Below, piece after piece: positions 29,519 through 39,900 of a DNA stretch of 64,000 bases. Under the pieces are notes generated by a model that saw only the letters and a list, made by a program, of their open reading frames with translations, made no database searches and was not told the origin of the DNA. Location: the NCBI GenBank assembly GCA_020200135.1, contig JAIVJI010000007.1:64420-128419 (forward strand). The letters run 5' to 3'. This DNA comes from Acidobacteriota bacterium (lineage in GTDB: Bacteria; Acidobacteriota; Blastocatellia; Pyrinomonadales; Pyrinomonadaceae). Every line of letters starts with the position of its first letter. Within the stretch, counting starts at the first letter, position 1. A program made the position numbers and the translations under genes.

Positions 29519-30139
29519 GTGATTCGTTGCGAGAACTGTGGTGGAGAGATCGCCGAGGGACGAGACTCCTGCCCGCACTGCGGGAAGGCCGTCGTCAGCG
29601 GCGGCGGCGGACAACTCGTGAAGGTCGCGGAGCCGCGCGAAGTCGCGCCGGCCGCCGTCCCCTCCTTCGGCGTGAGGAGCGAGGAGCGTGACAAGTCGCG
29701 GCTGGTCATCTACGCGGCGGTGGCGGCGGTCGCGCTGCTGCTGCTGGCGGGGCTCGGGTATCTCGCCAGCCGGCCGTCGGCGGAGCCGGGCGAGGAGCGC
29801 CTGGAGGGGGCGATACGCCCGGGCGCGGCGGAGTACCCGGGCGACAAGCTCGTCGTGGACTTCGAGCCGGACGAGGACGCGACCGGCGGCGAGAACACGC
29901 TGGGCAACTACGTCGTGACGATGAAGCCGACGGTGCGCAACTTCACCGGGCGCACGGTCAACGGGCTGGAGTTCCGCGCCGCCGGGCTCGACCTCAAGGG
30001 GAACGTCATCCGCGAGCGCACCTACGTCAGCGAGGGTGAGATCGAGACGAACAAGACCGCCTCGCCCGCCATCGGCCTCAACTTCCCCAACCGCCCCGCG
30101 CAGCTCAGGCTCGAACTGACGGGCGTGCGCTTCAAGTAG
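29519..30139 (+). CDS. zinc-ribbon membrane protein
   Basis: A GTG start behind GGAGGAG. The N-terminal zinc ribbon is CENCGG...CPHCGK (four Cys, residues 4-22). One transmembrane helix follows (LVIYAAVAAVALLLLAGLGY) and then a beta-rich domain of about 120 aa (NYVVTMKPTVRNFTGRTVNGL ... RERTYVSEGEIE), a pattern seen in proteins that carry an FxxAM-like exported domain. Likely anchored with the ribbon inside and the beta domain outside. Function unknown. Confidence 0.7.
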   Translation: MIRCENCGGEIAEGRDSCPHCGKAVVSGGGGQLVKVAEPREVAPAAVPSFGVRSEERDKSRLVIYAAVAAVALLLLAGLGYLASRPSAEPGEERLEGAIRPGAAEYPGDKLVVDFEPDEDATGGENTLGNYVVTMKPTVRNFTGRTVNGLEFRAAGLDLKGNVIRERTYVSEGEIETNKTASPAIGLNFPNRPAQLRLELTGVRFK

Positions 30140-30151
30140 AAATAGACGGTT

Positions 30152-30246
30152 GTCAGTAGACAGTGGCCGGTAGAAAAACAGGCGGCGCGCTCGGCAGATG
30201 ACCGGACGCGCCGCTTTCAGTTTTCTCTACGGACTACTGACTACTG
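30152..30246. terminator. compound hairpin with degenerate 7-bp repeat arms
   Basis: An inner stem gcggcgcg/cgcgccgc (30183-30214) is bracketed by outer arms of degenerate 7-mers: gtcagtagacagtggccggt on the left and ctacggactactgactactg on the right, followed by tagaaaaa and ttttctct runs. It lies between the convergent zinc-ribbon and ABC-transporter genes and overlaps the latter's stop codon. Confidence 0.75.
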
Positions 30247-31176
30247 CCCGTCGTTGACGAACAGCTCTTCGAGCGGGTTGCCGACCGGCTGGACGGCGAC
30301 GAGGCCCGCGCCGGCGTCGCGCGCGGCGCGGAGCACGGCGTCCACTTCCGACTCGGTCGGCACCTCGACGCGCGCGCCGCCCGGCGTGGCCGTCAGGCGC
30401 GCGCCGCTCAAAGGTGAGAGCGCCGCTTCGAGGCGCGCGGCGTCGGGCGCGGACAAGACGACCTCCATCGGGCGTGCGCCGCCCGCCCCGCGCAGCTCTT
30501 CGAGCCGGCCGACGTGCGCGAGCCGCCCTTTGCGCAGGACGGCGGCGCGGTCGCAGAGCACCTCCACGTCGGAGAGGATGTGCGAGCAGAGGAAGACGGT
30601 CGTGCCAGTCGTGCGCAGGCTGGCGATGAGGTCGCGCACCTCGCGCCGGCCGACGGGGTCGAGCCCCGACATCGGCTCGTCGAGGAAGACGACCGACGGG
30701 TCGTTGACGAGCGCCTGCGCCAGCCCGACGCGCTGCAACATCCCCTTCGAGAATTTTCTCAGCTGCTTATCCCAGGACTTCTCTTCGAGCCGCACGCGCC
30801 GGAGCATGTCGGCGGCCCGGGCTTTGCGCTCCGGGCGCGCGTAGCCGAACAGCTCGGCGCAGTACTCCAGCAGCTCGCGCGCCGTCAGGTAGTCGTAGAA
30901 GTACGGCTGCTCGGGGAGGTATCCGATGCGGGCGTGCATCGAGGTGTCGCCGATGTCGCGGCCGAGGATGCGCGCGCCCCCCGAGGTCGGGTAGATGAGA
31001 CGCATGAGGAGCTTGAGCGTCGTCGTCTTGCCCGCGCCGTTGGCGCCGAGGAAGCCGAAGATTTCGCCGCGCCCGACCGAGAGCGACAGCCCGTCGAGCG
31101 CGCGCACCCTACGCTTGCGCAGGAAGCCGACCTCGTAGTCCTTCGTCAGCGAATCTATCTCTACCGCCGGAGTCAT
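30241..31176 (-). CDS. ABC transporter ATP-binding protein
   Basis: Single ABC-type ATPase with Walker A GANGAGKTT, signature-region KFSKGMLQRVGLAQALV, Walker B VVFLDEPMSGLDP and the H-loop CSHIL. The C-terminal 80 residues form a divergent extension seen in CcmA/NatA-like ABC-2 exporters. ATG 31176 after a GAG-rich site is preferred over GTG 31191. It is the last gene of an operon that includes the ABC-2 permease and a TPR protein. Substrate unknown. Confidence 0.92.
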   Translation of the reverse strand: MTPAVEIDSLTKDYEVGFLRKRRVRALDGLSLSVGRGEIFGFLGANGAGKTTTLKLLMRLIYPTSGGARILGRDIGDTSMHARIGYLPEQPYFYDYLTARELLEYCAELFGYARPERKARAADMLRRVRLEEKSWDKQLRKFSKGMLQRVGLAQALVNDPSVVFLDEPMSGLDPVGRREVRDLIASLRTTGTTVFLCSHILSDVEVLCDRAAVLRKGRLAHVGRLEELRGAGGARPMEVVLSAPDAARLEAALSPLSGARLTATPGGARVEVPTESEVDAVLRAARDAGAGLVAVQPVGNPLEELFVNDGQ

Positions 31177-31194
31177 CTCTTCAGTCCTCACCTC

Positions 31195-32157
31195 TCACTT
31201 CGCGTGGACGCGCGAGCGCGCGTCGAGTTTCGCTTCGCAGCTCGCGGCGTCGAGCGCGTAGGGCACGCCCGAGGGGTCGAGCGGCGCGCCCGACGCGTCG
31301 AGCCTCAAACGCGCGGCGCGCAGGGCCGGGGCGACCTCGCGCCACGCGGCGGGGCAATGGCCCGCGCGCGCGCGGAAGTCGGCGAGGACGCGCGCGATTT
31401 GCTCGCGCTCGGCGAGCGAGTCGAGCTGCGCGACGCGCGTGGCGGCGTGCGCCTTGACTTTGTCGTCGGTGGCCTCCTGATACGTGCGCAGGTACATCTC
31501 GCGCGCGAGCTGGCGGCTGCCGCCCTCGTCGCTCATCTTCGCAGCCATCACGCGCATCCAGTCGGGCGCGCCCGCGACACGCGAGCCGGCCGCGTAAACC
31601 GTGGCGGCCTCGTGGAAGCGCCCCGCGCGCCAGTGTATGTAGCCGAGGTGGTGTTGGAGCCGCCACTCTTCGGGGTTCTCGCGGATGCCCTTCTCGACGA
31701 GGCGGACGGCCGCCTCGCGGTCGACCGACGGGAGGACGACCGCGCCGAACTCGTAGGCGGCCATGAACTGCGGGTCGAGCGCCGTCGTCTGTTCGAGCAG
31801 CGCGCCGAGGTTGCGCATCCCGAGCGGGCGCATGTCTTCGAGCGAGAACTGCCCCCCGTACGCCTCGACCTTGCGCCCGACGTACTGGAGCGAGCGCAGC
31901 CAGTACCAGTCGGCCGCGAGCCCGTTGAAGGCGAGACTCATGCGCCGCGCCGCCTCGGGTGTGACGTACATCTCCTCGTAAGCCGCGAAGGGGTCTTCCG
32001 CCGGCCGGCGCGCGTCGAGACTGCGCGAGAGCGCGAACGAGGCGGCGAGCCCGGCGGCGACGACCAGCGCGAGCAGAGCGTCTCGCGCGCGTTCGCGGCG
32101 CGCGGCGGCGGCGCGCGAAGTCGCGAAGTCTCCGGCTGTCTGCCCGGCGGTGGTCAT
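31195..32157 (-). CDS. membrane-anchored TPR protein
   Basis: The track shows a 776-aa ORF, but its first 456 residues are a frame shadow of the genes upstream; the real start is ATG 32157, which overlaps the permease stop (ATGA). The 320-aa protein has one N-terminal TM helix (ALLALVVAAGLAASFALS), then helical repeats resembling tetratricopeptides (WRLQHHLGYIHWRAGRFHEAATVYAAG). It lies between permease and ATPase genes, so it is probably an accessory of that exporter. Confidence 0.75.
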   Translation of the reverse strand: MTTAGQTAGDFATSRAAAARRERARDALLALVVAAGLAASFALSRSLDARRPAEDPFAAYEEMYVTPEAARRMSLAFNGLAADWYWLRSLQYVGRKVEAYGGQFSLEDMRPLGMRNLGALLEQTTALDPQFMAAYEFGAVVLPSVDREAAVRLVEKGIRENPEEWRLQHHLGYIHWRAGRFHEAATVYAAGSRVAGAPDWMRVMAAKMSDEGGSRQLAREMYLRTYQEATDDKVKAHAATRVAQLDSLAEREQIARVLADFRARAGHCPAAWREVAPALRAARLRLDASGAPLDPSGVPYALDAASCEAKLDARSRVHAK

Positions 32158-33044
32158 TTGAAGTTGCGCCGCTGGAAGACGAGCGCAGAGGCCGCGAGCA
32201 GCACGGCGATGTAGGCGAGCCCGTAGGCGACGCCGCCGAAGAAGTCTCCGGCCGTCGGCGTCCGCCCGTGCGAGGCGGCGGTGATGTAGGCGTAGTTCGA
32301 GAGGTTCGGCAGGAGGTAGTAGAGCGCCGCGAAGAGGACGCGCGCCGCGCCGCCGGCGGTCGCGGCCAGACCTTTGAGACCCGCGCTGAAGTGGCCGATG
32401 ACGAAGACCGCGAAGGTCAGAAGCGCCGAGAGCGCGGGCGACGAGAAGGAGGAGAAGAGCAGTGCGACCGCGACCAGAATCATCAGCTCGACGTAGACGA
32501 GCCCGACCGCCGGCCAGATGCTGAGCACGACGGGGCTCCAGCCGCCGCGCACGTAGAGGAGCGCGAGAGAGACGCCCGCGCCCATCACCGCGACGTTGAC
32601 CGCGAGCGTCAGGCACAGCCCCAGGTACTTGCCCAGAAGGAACTCGGCGCGCCCGACCGGCTTGGCGAAGATGGCGTAGATGGTGCGCCGCTCGATCTCC
32701 TTGTAGACGAGCCCGACGCCGACGAAGATGGCGATGAAGACGCCGAACAGGAGCGCCGCCGAGAGCCCCATGTCGATGATGATTTTCGTCTCCTGCGCGG
32801 CCGACAGCTCGCCGAGGAAGACCGCGCCGCCCGTCAGGATGAGCACGAAGAGGACGAGGTTGTAGAGCACGCGGTCGCGCACCGCCTCGCGGAACGTGTT
32901 GCGCGCGATGGCCGCGACGCGCGAGAGCGAGCCCGACATGCGGGCGGACGCGCGCGCACCCGGCCGCGCCTCCGCGGGCAGATCGGGCGCCGCCCCGGTC
33001 TGTCGTGCGGCGGTCTCTTCGCGGGTCGAGAGTCCGGTGTCCAT
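32154..33044 (-). CDS. ABC-2 type transporter permease
   Basis: Six predicted membrane helices (YNLVLFVLILTGGAVFLGEL, LLFGVFIAIFVGVGLVY and others) with the family motif KEIERRTIYAIFAKPVGRAEFLLGKYLG of ABC-2/NosY-like permeases. Length 296 aa with a 35-residue cytoplasmic N-terminal tail. It works with the ATPase encoded two genes downstream. It begins 6 bp after the ligase-like gene stops, so all four genes look co-transcribed. Confidence 0.88.
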   Translation of the reverse strand: MDTGLSTREETAARQTGAAPDLPAEARPGARASARMSGSLSRVAAIARNTFREAVRDRVLYNLVLFVLILTGGAVFLGELSAAQETKIIIDMGLSAALLFGVFIAIFVGVGLVYKEIERRTIYAIFAKPVGRAEFLLGKYLGLCLTLAVNVAVMGAGVSLALLYVRGGWSPVVLSIWPAVGLVYVELMILVAVALLFSSFSSPALSALLTFAVFVIGHFSAGLKGLAATAGGAARVLFAALYYLLPNLSNYAYITAASHGRTPTAGDFFGGVAYGLAYIAVLLAASALVFQRRNFK

Positions 33045-33050
33045 CGTTTC

Positions 33051-35129
33051 TTAGTTCGAGCGCATGTGCGCGCGCCAGCCCTTGCGCACGGCCTCCGGGA
33101 AACGCTTCTCGTTCTCCTTGAGCACGGCGAAGACCGCTTCGTCGGGCTGCAACTCGCCGGGCGTGGCGAAAGTCGAGGGGTCGCGGCGCGAGGCGTCGGA
33201 GGCCGCGTCGATGTCGTCGTCGATGAGCTTGCGCCAGCCGCGCGCCGCACGCGAGTCTAGCAGGACGGCCGCCGCCATTTCCAACTCGGCCTCGCCCGCG
33301 CGCCCGACGCGCGCCAGCGCCGCCGCGTGCCGCGCCCGCAGGAAGACCGAGCGCGGGTAGACGCGCACGGCCTCGGCGAGCGTGCGCTCGGCCGCCGCCT
33401 CGTCCCCGGCGTTCGCCTCCGCGCCCGCGAGGTACGCGTAGCAGGTCGAGGCGTTGAAGCCGCGCTCGACCGCGAAGCGCAGGTGCCCGACCGCCTCGCG
33501 CTCGCGCCCACGGTTGAAGAGCCACGTGCCGAACTGGTAGCGCGCCGAGGGGTTGAGCGGGTTGACGGCGAGAGCCGCGCGGAAGAGCGATTCGGTGCGC
33601 GCGGCGGCGAGCAGTTGGACGTGCGCGCCCTGCGCCGCCATCACCACGGCGACGAGCAGCGCCAGCGCCAGCCCGACGGCCGGCGCCGGGCGGGCCGCGG
33701 CGTCGAAGAGTCGGCGCAGCCCGCGCGGCCGTGAGACTTCAATCGGCTTCTTCTCCGCGGCGCGCTCTTCCTCCGGCCCGGGGCGCGCGGCGAACCTCAG
33801 GACGAGCGCGGCGGCGAAGAAGAACATGAGGCCGCTGCCCATCCAGCGGAACGAGATTGCGCTCGCGCCCGAGCTGACGGCGAAGACCGCGAGGCTCGCC
33901 ACCGCGCCCGGCACCAGCGGCCCGCGCGCGACGCGCAGGGCGCGCCAGGCCGCCCACACCAGCGACGCGCAGAAGCCGACGAAGAGCGCGAGCCCGACCG
34001 CGCCCAGCTCCGCGAGAATCTGTAGGTACTCGTTGTGCGCGCCGGCGTTGAGGTACTTCTCGTTGAGTCCGCTGAGCGGCGAGTCGGGGTGTCGTGCGGC
34101 GAAGGCCGCGCGCGCCTCTGGAATCGCCGCGCTGAAGTTGTTCGCGCCGACGCCCGCGAGCGGGCGCGCGCGCCACATCTCCAAGGCGGCGCCCCAGTAG
34201 AGGAAGCGCGCGCGCGTGTTCATGTCGCCCGCCGAGGTGGCGCCGAGGCGCGCGAGCACCGGCTGGTGCCTGCTCTGCTCGAAAGGCGAGGGCGCGTACT
34301 GGAAGGCCACGCAGGCGACGAGCGCGAGCGCGACTACGACAGCGCGCCCCTTGCTCCGCGGGCGGAAGCGCGGCGTGGCGAGCGCCGACGCGGCGAGGAC
34401 GAGGAGCCCCGCGCAGACCGCGATGAAGGCCGCGCGCTCGGCTATCTGGAGCACGGCCAGCCACGCGAGCGCGGCCGCCAGCCCCGAGAGCACCGCGGCC
34501 CTACGCCTGCGCACCGACAGCGCCAGCGACGCGAACAGCGGGACGCCCACGGCCAGCGGCTCGCCCATGCCGTTGGCGCGCAGCAGCGAGTGCGCCGACC
34601 CGAGGTGGCCGACGACGTTGGCCGCGGCGGTAACGAGGACGACCGCGCCGAGCAGCTTGAGCGAAGCGCTCAAGACGCGCCTGCTCGCGTAGGCGCGCAC
34701 GAGGAGCGGGAGGAGGAGCAGGTATGCGACCCAGGAGAGCGCGTGGTGCGCGGCGGCGAAGACGCTTGTCGCCCACAGCGCGGACACGGCAGACCACGCG
34801 ACGAAGGACGCCAGCAGCACAGACGTAAGGCGCGCGGCGCGTGTCCACGTCCCGGGGTCGTCGCGGCCCGGGCGCGCGCGACGGCGCAGCAGGAGCGCGA
34901 AGGCGGCCGCGAGGACGAGTGCGACGGTCAGCTCCTGTCGAAACGTGAAGCCGCCGTTGGCGAGTCGGGCGAGACCCGGCACGAACGGCGCGGCGAGCGC
35001 CAGCGGCCAGAGCAGCCCCGCGACCCGCTCGGGCTCGCGCGCGCACTTCGACGCAAAGCGGGACGCGCCCGCGAGCATTCGGCTGGCGGGCGGCGTGCGT
35101 CTCTCTGCGGAGGTCGTCAGGAGTGACAC
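33051..35129 (-). CDS. O-antigen ligase/polymerase-like membrane protein with TPRs
   Basis: A GTG start and about 12 membrane helices in residues 40-460, with the Wzy_C/WaaL loop GVGANNFSAAIPEARAAF ... AGAHNEYLQILAELGAVGL (the conserved loop with the catalytic His). The C-terminal 190 residues form helical repeats (NPLNPSARYQFGTWLFNRGR, TCYAYLAGAEANAGDEAAAE), a fusion common in bacterial O-antigen ligase homologues near pili, where some act as pilin glycosyl-ligases. Its position right after two pilin genes fits such a role; this is inference. Confidence 0.8.
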   Translation of the reverse strand: MSLLTTSAERRTPPASRMLAGASRFASKCAREPERVAGLLWPLALAAPFVPGLARLANGGFTFRQELTVALVLAAAFALLLRRRARPGRDDPGTWTRAARLTSVLLASFVAWSAVSALWATSVFAAAHHALSWVAYLLLLPLLVRAYASRRVLSASLKLLGAVVLVTAAANVVGHLGSAHSLLRANGMGEPLAVGVPLFASLALSVRRRRAAVLSGLAAALAWLAVLQIAERAAFIAVCAGLLVLAASALATPRFRPRSKGRAVVVALALVACVAFQYAPSPFEQSRHQPVLARLGATSAGDMNTRARFLYWGAALEMWRARPLAGVGANNFSAAIPEARAAFAARHPDSPLSGLNEKYLNAGAHNEYLQILAELGAVGLALFVGFCASLVWAAWRALRVARGPLVPGAVASLAVFAVSSGASAISFRWMGSGLMFFFAAALVLRFAARPGPEEERAAEKKPIEVSRPRGLRRLFDAAARPAPAVGLALALLVAVVMAAQGAHVQLLAAARTESLFRAALAVNPLNPSARYQFGTWLFNRGREREAVGHLRFAVERGFNASTCYAYLAGAEANAGDEAAAERTLAEAVRVYPRSVFLRARHAAALARVGRAGEAELEMAAAVLLDSRAARGWRKLIDDDIDAASDASRRDPSTFATPGELQPDEAVFAVLKENEKRFPEAVRKGWRAHMRSN

Positions 35130-35158
35130 TGTGCGGAAGCGTGGGTGGCGCGCGCCGG

Positions 35159-35671
35159 TTAGTTCCGAAGGGGCACGCCGCCGGCAGTCGAGGTGGGCGG
35201 GTTGCCGACGGCGACCGGGTGTTGGTAGATGACGCCGGGCGTGTCGGAGGAGAAGTTGCGCTGGCCGGCGTTGAGCGAAGTGGGTGCGGCGCCCGCGCAG
35301 AAGGCCGTGCCCGAGTCGGAGGTGACGACGCTGAAGATGTAGCCGCTCTTGGCCCTGTCGGCGGTGGTCGAGGTGCCGAGCGCCGAGTCAATCATCTTCG
35401 CCTCGACGAGGACGTCGAGGTTCCCGAACCCGGAGCCGCCGCCCTTCGTCGCGCGGTAAGCCTCCTGCGCGCTCGAAATCGTGCGGATGGCCGAGATGGC
35501 CGAAGCCTCGTTGGCGGCGCGCCGTGAGGCCAGGAGGTTCGGAATCGAGAGCGCGGCGATGATGCCGATGATGGCGACGACGATGAGCAGCTCGATGAGC
35601 GAGAAGCCGCCCGCGCGCCGGGGCCGCCGGCGTCTCGCCTGAGTCTTCCTTTGGTCGGGTCGGTCGGTCAT
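35159..35671 (-). CDS. type IV pilin-like protein (second)
   Basis: Prepilin signature: a basic leader ending RRAGG before FSLIELLIVVAIIGIIAALS, with Glu5 after the cleavage point, so PilD-type processing is expected. The helix continues PNLLASRRAANEASAISAIR, nearly identical to the neighbouring pilin, showing recent duplication of the N-terminal part. The globular C-terminus differs. The leader is unusually long (22 residues) and Arg-rich. Cys occurs only once in the globular part, so the usual C-terminal disulfide is missing. Confidence 0.9.
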   Translation of the reverse strand: MTDRPDQRKTQARRRRPRRAGGFSLIELLIVVAIIGIIAALSIPNLLASRRAANEASAISAIRTISSAQEAYRATKGGGSGFGNLDVLVEAKMIDSALGTSTTADRAKSGYIFSVVTSDSGTAFCAGAAPTSLNAGQRNFSSDTPGVIYQHPVAVGNPPTSTAGGVPLRN

Positions 35672-35749
35672 CGGGCTGCCTCTCGGGGGCGGGTCGCCGT
35701 TGGGATTGTCAGGCCGCCCGTGGGGCTCGCGTGCGGCGTTGGAAACGGC

Positions 35750-35790
35750 AGCGCGGGGGCGCGATAGATGTCTAACGGCCCCCGCGCTGC
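35750..35790 (-). terminator. GC hairpin between the pilin genes
   Basis: A perfect 12-bp stem cagcgcgggggc/gcccccgcgctg with a 17-nt loop lies between the two pilins. Without a U-tract it is more likely a partial terminator or RNA-stability element that lowers expression of the second pilin relative to the first. Confidence 0.6.
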
Positions 35791-35810
35791 TGCTGTCAGG
35801 TGTTGAAGTT

Positions 35811-36287
35811 TTAGTTGCCGATGGGGGTCGTGCCGGTCGTGTCCGCCAGCGGGGTGGAGCTCGACTCGGCCTTGGCGTAGATCACGCCCGCCTCGTCGGA
35901 GATGAAGTTGCGCGAGCCGCTGTTAGCCGTGCACTGCGTGCCGGTCGAGACGTAGCCGCTGCCCCAGTCGCCGTCCTTGGCGTCAAGCTCGAAGAAGTAG
36001 CCGCTCTTGCAGTCGCTGACCGAGTCGGCCGCGGCGACGGCCGAGTCAATGAGGCCACGCGAGGCCAGATCGGTCATGGGGCCGTAATCGCCAAAACCGA
36101 CGGTCGAGGCGTAGGTGCTCTGGGCGGTGCCGACGGTGCGCAGCGCGGAGACGGCGGACGCCTCGTTGGCGGCGCGGCGGGAAGCGAGGAGGTTGGGGAT
36201 GGCGATGGCGGCGATGATGCCGATGATCGCGACGACGATCAGCAGCTCGATGAGCGAGAAGCCCTTCTGGCCTTTGTTCTTGTGCAT
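35811..36287 (-). CDS. pilA: type IV major pilin PilA
   Basis: A short leader MHKNKGQKG precedes FSLIELLIVVAIIGIIAAIA (class IVa, Glu5 present). 158 aa; the C-terminal half has two Cys (SDCKSG, GTQCTAN) that could form the D-loop disulfide. It is the promoter-proximal pilin, with a candidate sigma54 promoter about 115 bp upstream and pilR/pilS beyond, so it is probably the main pilus subunit. Confidence 0.93.
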   Translation of the reverse strand: MHKNKGQKGFSLIELLIVVAIIGIIAAIAIPNLLASRRAANEASAVSALRTVGTAQSTYASTVGFGDYGPMTDLASRGLIDSAVAAADSVSDCKSGYFFELDAKDGDWGSGYVSTGTQCTANSGSRNFISDEAGVIYAKAESSSTPLADTTGTTPIGN

Positions 36288-36361
36288 TGCTTTAACGGTG
36301 CTCCTTAGAGAAGTTGTTTGAGTGAAGATTTCTTTCTCGCGCCGTCGGCCATCGTCTCAGG

Positions 36362-37864
<1,503 letters not shown>

Positions 37865-37881
37865 AGTTTTTCAGCAGGGCC

Positions 37882-39512
37882 CTAGCTCTGTTTGGCGGGC
37901 AGCTCTATCGTGATGGTCGTCCCGTGTCCCTCGCGGCTGCGGACGTTGATTGTACCACCGTGGTCGCGGATTATCTGGTAGACGATGGAGAGGCCGAGAC
38001 CCGTCCCGCCGGTGGTCGAGGACGAGAAGGGCTCGAACAGCCGCTCGACCTGCGCGGGCGACATGCCGCGCCCGGTGTCGGCGAAGGTGATGCGGACGCT
38101 GCTGCGGCCGCCCCCGCGCGCCATCTCCGCGCGGAGAGTGCCCCCGTCGGGCATCGCCATCAGCGCGTTGCGCGCGAGATTCCAGAAGACCTGCCGGATG
38201 CCCTCGACGTCGGCCAACGCGACCAGCGGCTCCTCGGGCAGCTCCTCCTCGAGCTGGTGCCCGTCGAGCATCTCGGGGCTGTGGCGCAGCAGCGCGAAGG
38301 TCTCGCGCAGGGGCTCGCGCAGGTCGGTCTCGGCGAGCGAGAACTTGCGCGGGCGCGCGTAGGTCAGGAAGTCCGTGATGATGCGGTTGAGCCGGTCGGA
38401 CTCGCTGAGGACGATGTCCATCAACTCCCGCTGCGGCGCGTCGGCCCCCAGCTCCGAGCGCAAAACCTGAATCGAGCCGCGCATCGCCGCCAGTGGGTTG
38501 CGTATCTCGTGCGCGATGCCGGCGGCGACCCGCCCGACCGCCGAGAGCCGCTCCTGCCGCCGCGAAGTCTCCTCCATCGAGCGGATGTCGGTCAGGTCCT
38601 GGAAGGTGATGACGAGCCCCGTCGTCTCGCCGCGCTCGGAGGAGAGCGGCGAGAGGTTGTAGCCGAGCTTGACGAGGAAGCCCTCGGGCGTCAGGCACTC
38701 CGACTCGTAGCGCGGGCTGGCGTGCCCGGCGGCCACCGCCGCGAGCGACTCCTCGATGCGCCCCCGGATGTCGCCGAACAGTATCGACACGTCCTGCCCG
38801 CGCAGGTTCGTGGCCGCGTAGCCCGTCATCTCCTCGGCCGCGCGGTTCACGGTGTAGACGCGCCGCTCCAGGTCGGTCGTAATCACGCCCGAGCGGATGG
38901 ACTCGACGATGCGCTCGTGCAGCGCGCGCAAAGAGGCGAGCGCGTGCGTCGCCTCGCGCATCTGCACCTCGGAGAGCGTCTGCCGCTCGGCGAGCCGCGC
39001 CGCCAGCAGCCCGACGACCAGGAAGGCCACGTCGTTGAGCCCCGTCGCCTGCGCGACCTCGGCGAGCGTGGCCGCCGTCAGACCCCGCCCGATGCCGCCG
39101 AGCCACCCCGCCGTCAGCCCGAGCATCGTCGCCGTGTAGAGGGTGGCGCAGCCCACCGCCATCACCAGCGCCCCGCGCGCACCCAGAAAGATGCTCGCCG
39201 CTGAGATGATCAGGATGTAGAGCGCCGTGTAGCGGCGAACTGCGCCACGGCCTGCGCGCGCAGCGGGATCCGCGTAAGACGCAGCGCCAGCGCGTAGACG
39301 GCCGAGAGCGCCAGCACCACGGCCGCGAAGGGTAGCGCCCCGCCGAGTCTGCGCGACTCCTGCGCGCCCGGCGCGAGCCCGCTCGTCCAGAGCACGCTCA
39401 CGCCGAACAGGAGCCCCGCGACCAGCAGACGCCCCGCGATGAGCCTCCAGACCCAGATGCTTTGCAGCCCCCCGTCGCCGCCGGCGGCCGCTTTTTCTTC
39501 GCGCGCCCTCAT
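37882..39512 (-). pseudogene. pilS: PilS-like sensor kinase, frameshifted with internal gap
   Basis: Two reading frames are needed. From ATG 39512 the first gives the N-terminal membrane part (WRLIAGRLLVAGLLFGVSVL ... LRAQAVAQFA) and stops near 39210. The second resumes near 39233 with YTALYILIISAASIFLGARG and runs through PAS, HisKA (AAGIAHEIRNPLAAMRGS) and HATPase_c (TGGTGLGLSIVYQIIRDHGG) to 37882. PilS homologues have about 20 more residues between the halves, so a short deletion plus frame loss lies near 39233. The cytoplasmic kinase is intact and may be made from an internal start. It precedes pilR. Confidence 0.8.
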
Positions 39513-39694
39513 CGCGCATAAGCCTAGCATAAAAGCCCTCCCGCCTTGAGTTTTTGTCCGTAATTGAGTCTAAAAGGCCGTGGATTGCCATTTTTGTCGT
39601 CTTTTTGAACGGCTATAGGAGGTAAATTTGGGATTAATGCAAAAGAATTTGCTAAATTTAAACTTGGTTTAATAACCTCTTGAAAATAAAGGGG

Positions 39695-39722
39695 TTGACA
39701 CCCTTTGCCACTTCAGTTAATC
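39695..39722 (+). promoter_or_regulatory. sigma70-type promoter candidate
   Basis: A perfect -35 ttgaca (39695-39700) is followed after 16 bp by ttaatc (39717-39722), with an A/T-rich upstream stretch like an UP element. It would drive the secreted repeat protein. Confidence 0.5.
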
Positions 39723-39791
39723 TGCGCCCGGACTAAAAGCTTCTTCCCGGTGGGTCTGGAGCCGACGTCGCCTGTCTTTTGAACTCCTCTG

Positions 39792-39810
39792 CACAAACGC
39801 TACACAAACG
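39792..39810. promoter_or_regulatory. direct repeat cacaaacg x2, 11-bp period
   Basis: cacaaacg occurs at 39792 and 39803, one helical turn apart, inside the leader of the repeat-protein gene. The geometry suits a dimeric DNA-binding protein; it may also be chance. Confidence 0.3.
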
Positions 39811-39856
39811 AAGTGGTAGGCAGGTTCCCCTGTCCTCAGAGTTTTGCAGGCACTGC

Positions 39857-39872
39857 TGGAGCTATAGCTCCA
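39857..39872. promoter_or_regulatory. 16-bp perfect palindrome tggagctatagctcca
   Basis: A gapless palindrome lies 29 bp before the GTG start of the repeat protein. It may be an operator, or form a hairpin in the mRNA leader near the ribosome site. Confidence 0.4.
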
Positions 39873-39900
39873 CTCATTTTCGTCAGTTTTGGAGGTTAAA

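Larger units (their letters stand above)
39513..39900. other. AT-rich regulatory leader upstream of the repeat protein
   Basis: This 388-bp gap has no gene. Its first 200 bp are the most AT-rich stretch in the left 57 kb. It holds a promoter candidate, an 11-bp-spaced direct repeat and a 16-bp palindrome (listed separately), leaving a leader RNA of about 170 nt before the GTG start. I compared it by eye with c-di-GMP and cobalamin riboswitches and saw no match. Confidence 0.55.

Noticed and set aside
31195-33525. 776-aa minus-strand ORF
   Set aside because: Its first 456 residues are an Arg/Ala-rich frame shadow of the permease and ligase genes; only the part from 32157 reads as protein.
39723-39900. 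Possible riboswitch in the repeat-protein leader
   Set aside because: No match to the c-di-GMP or cobalamin consensus by eye; kept only as a structured leader.
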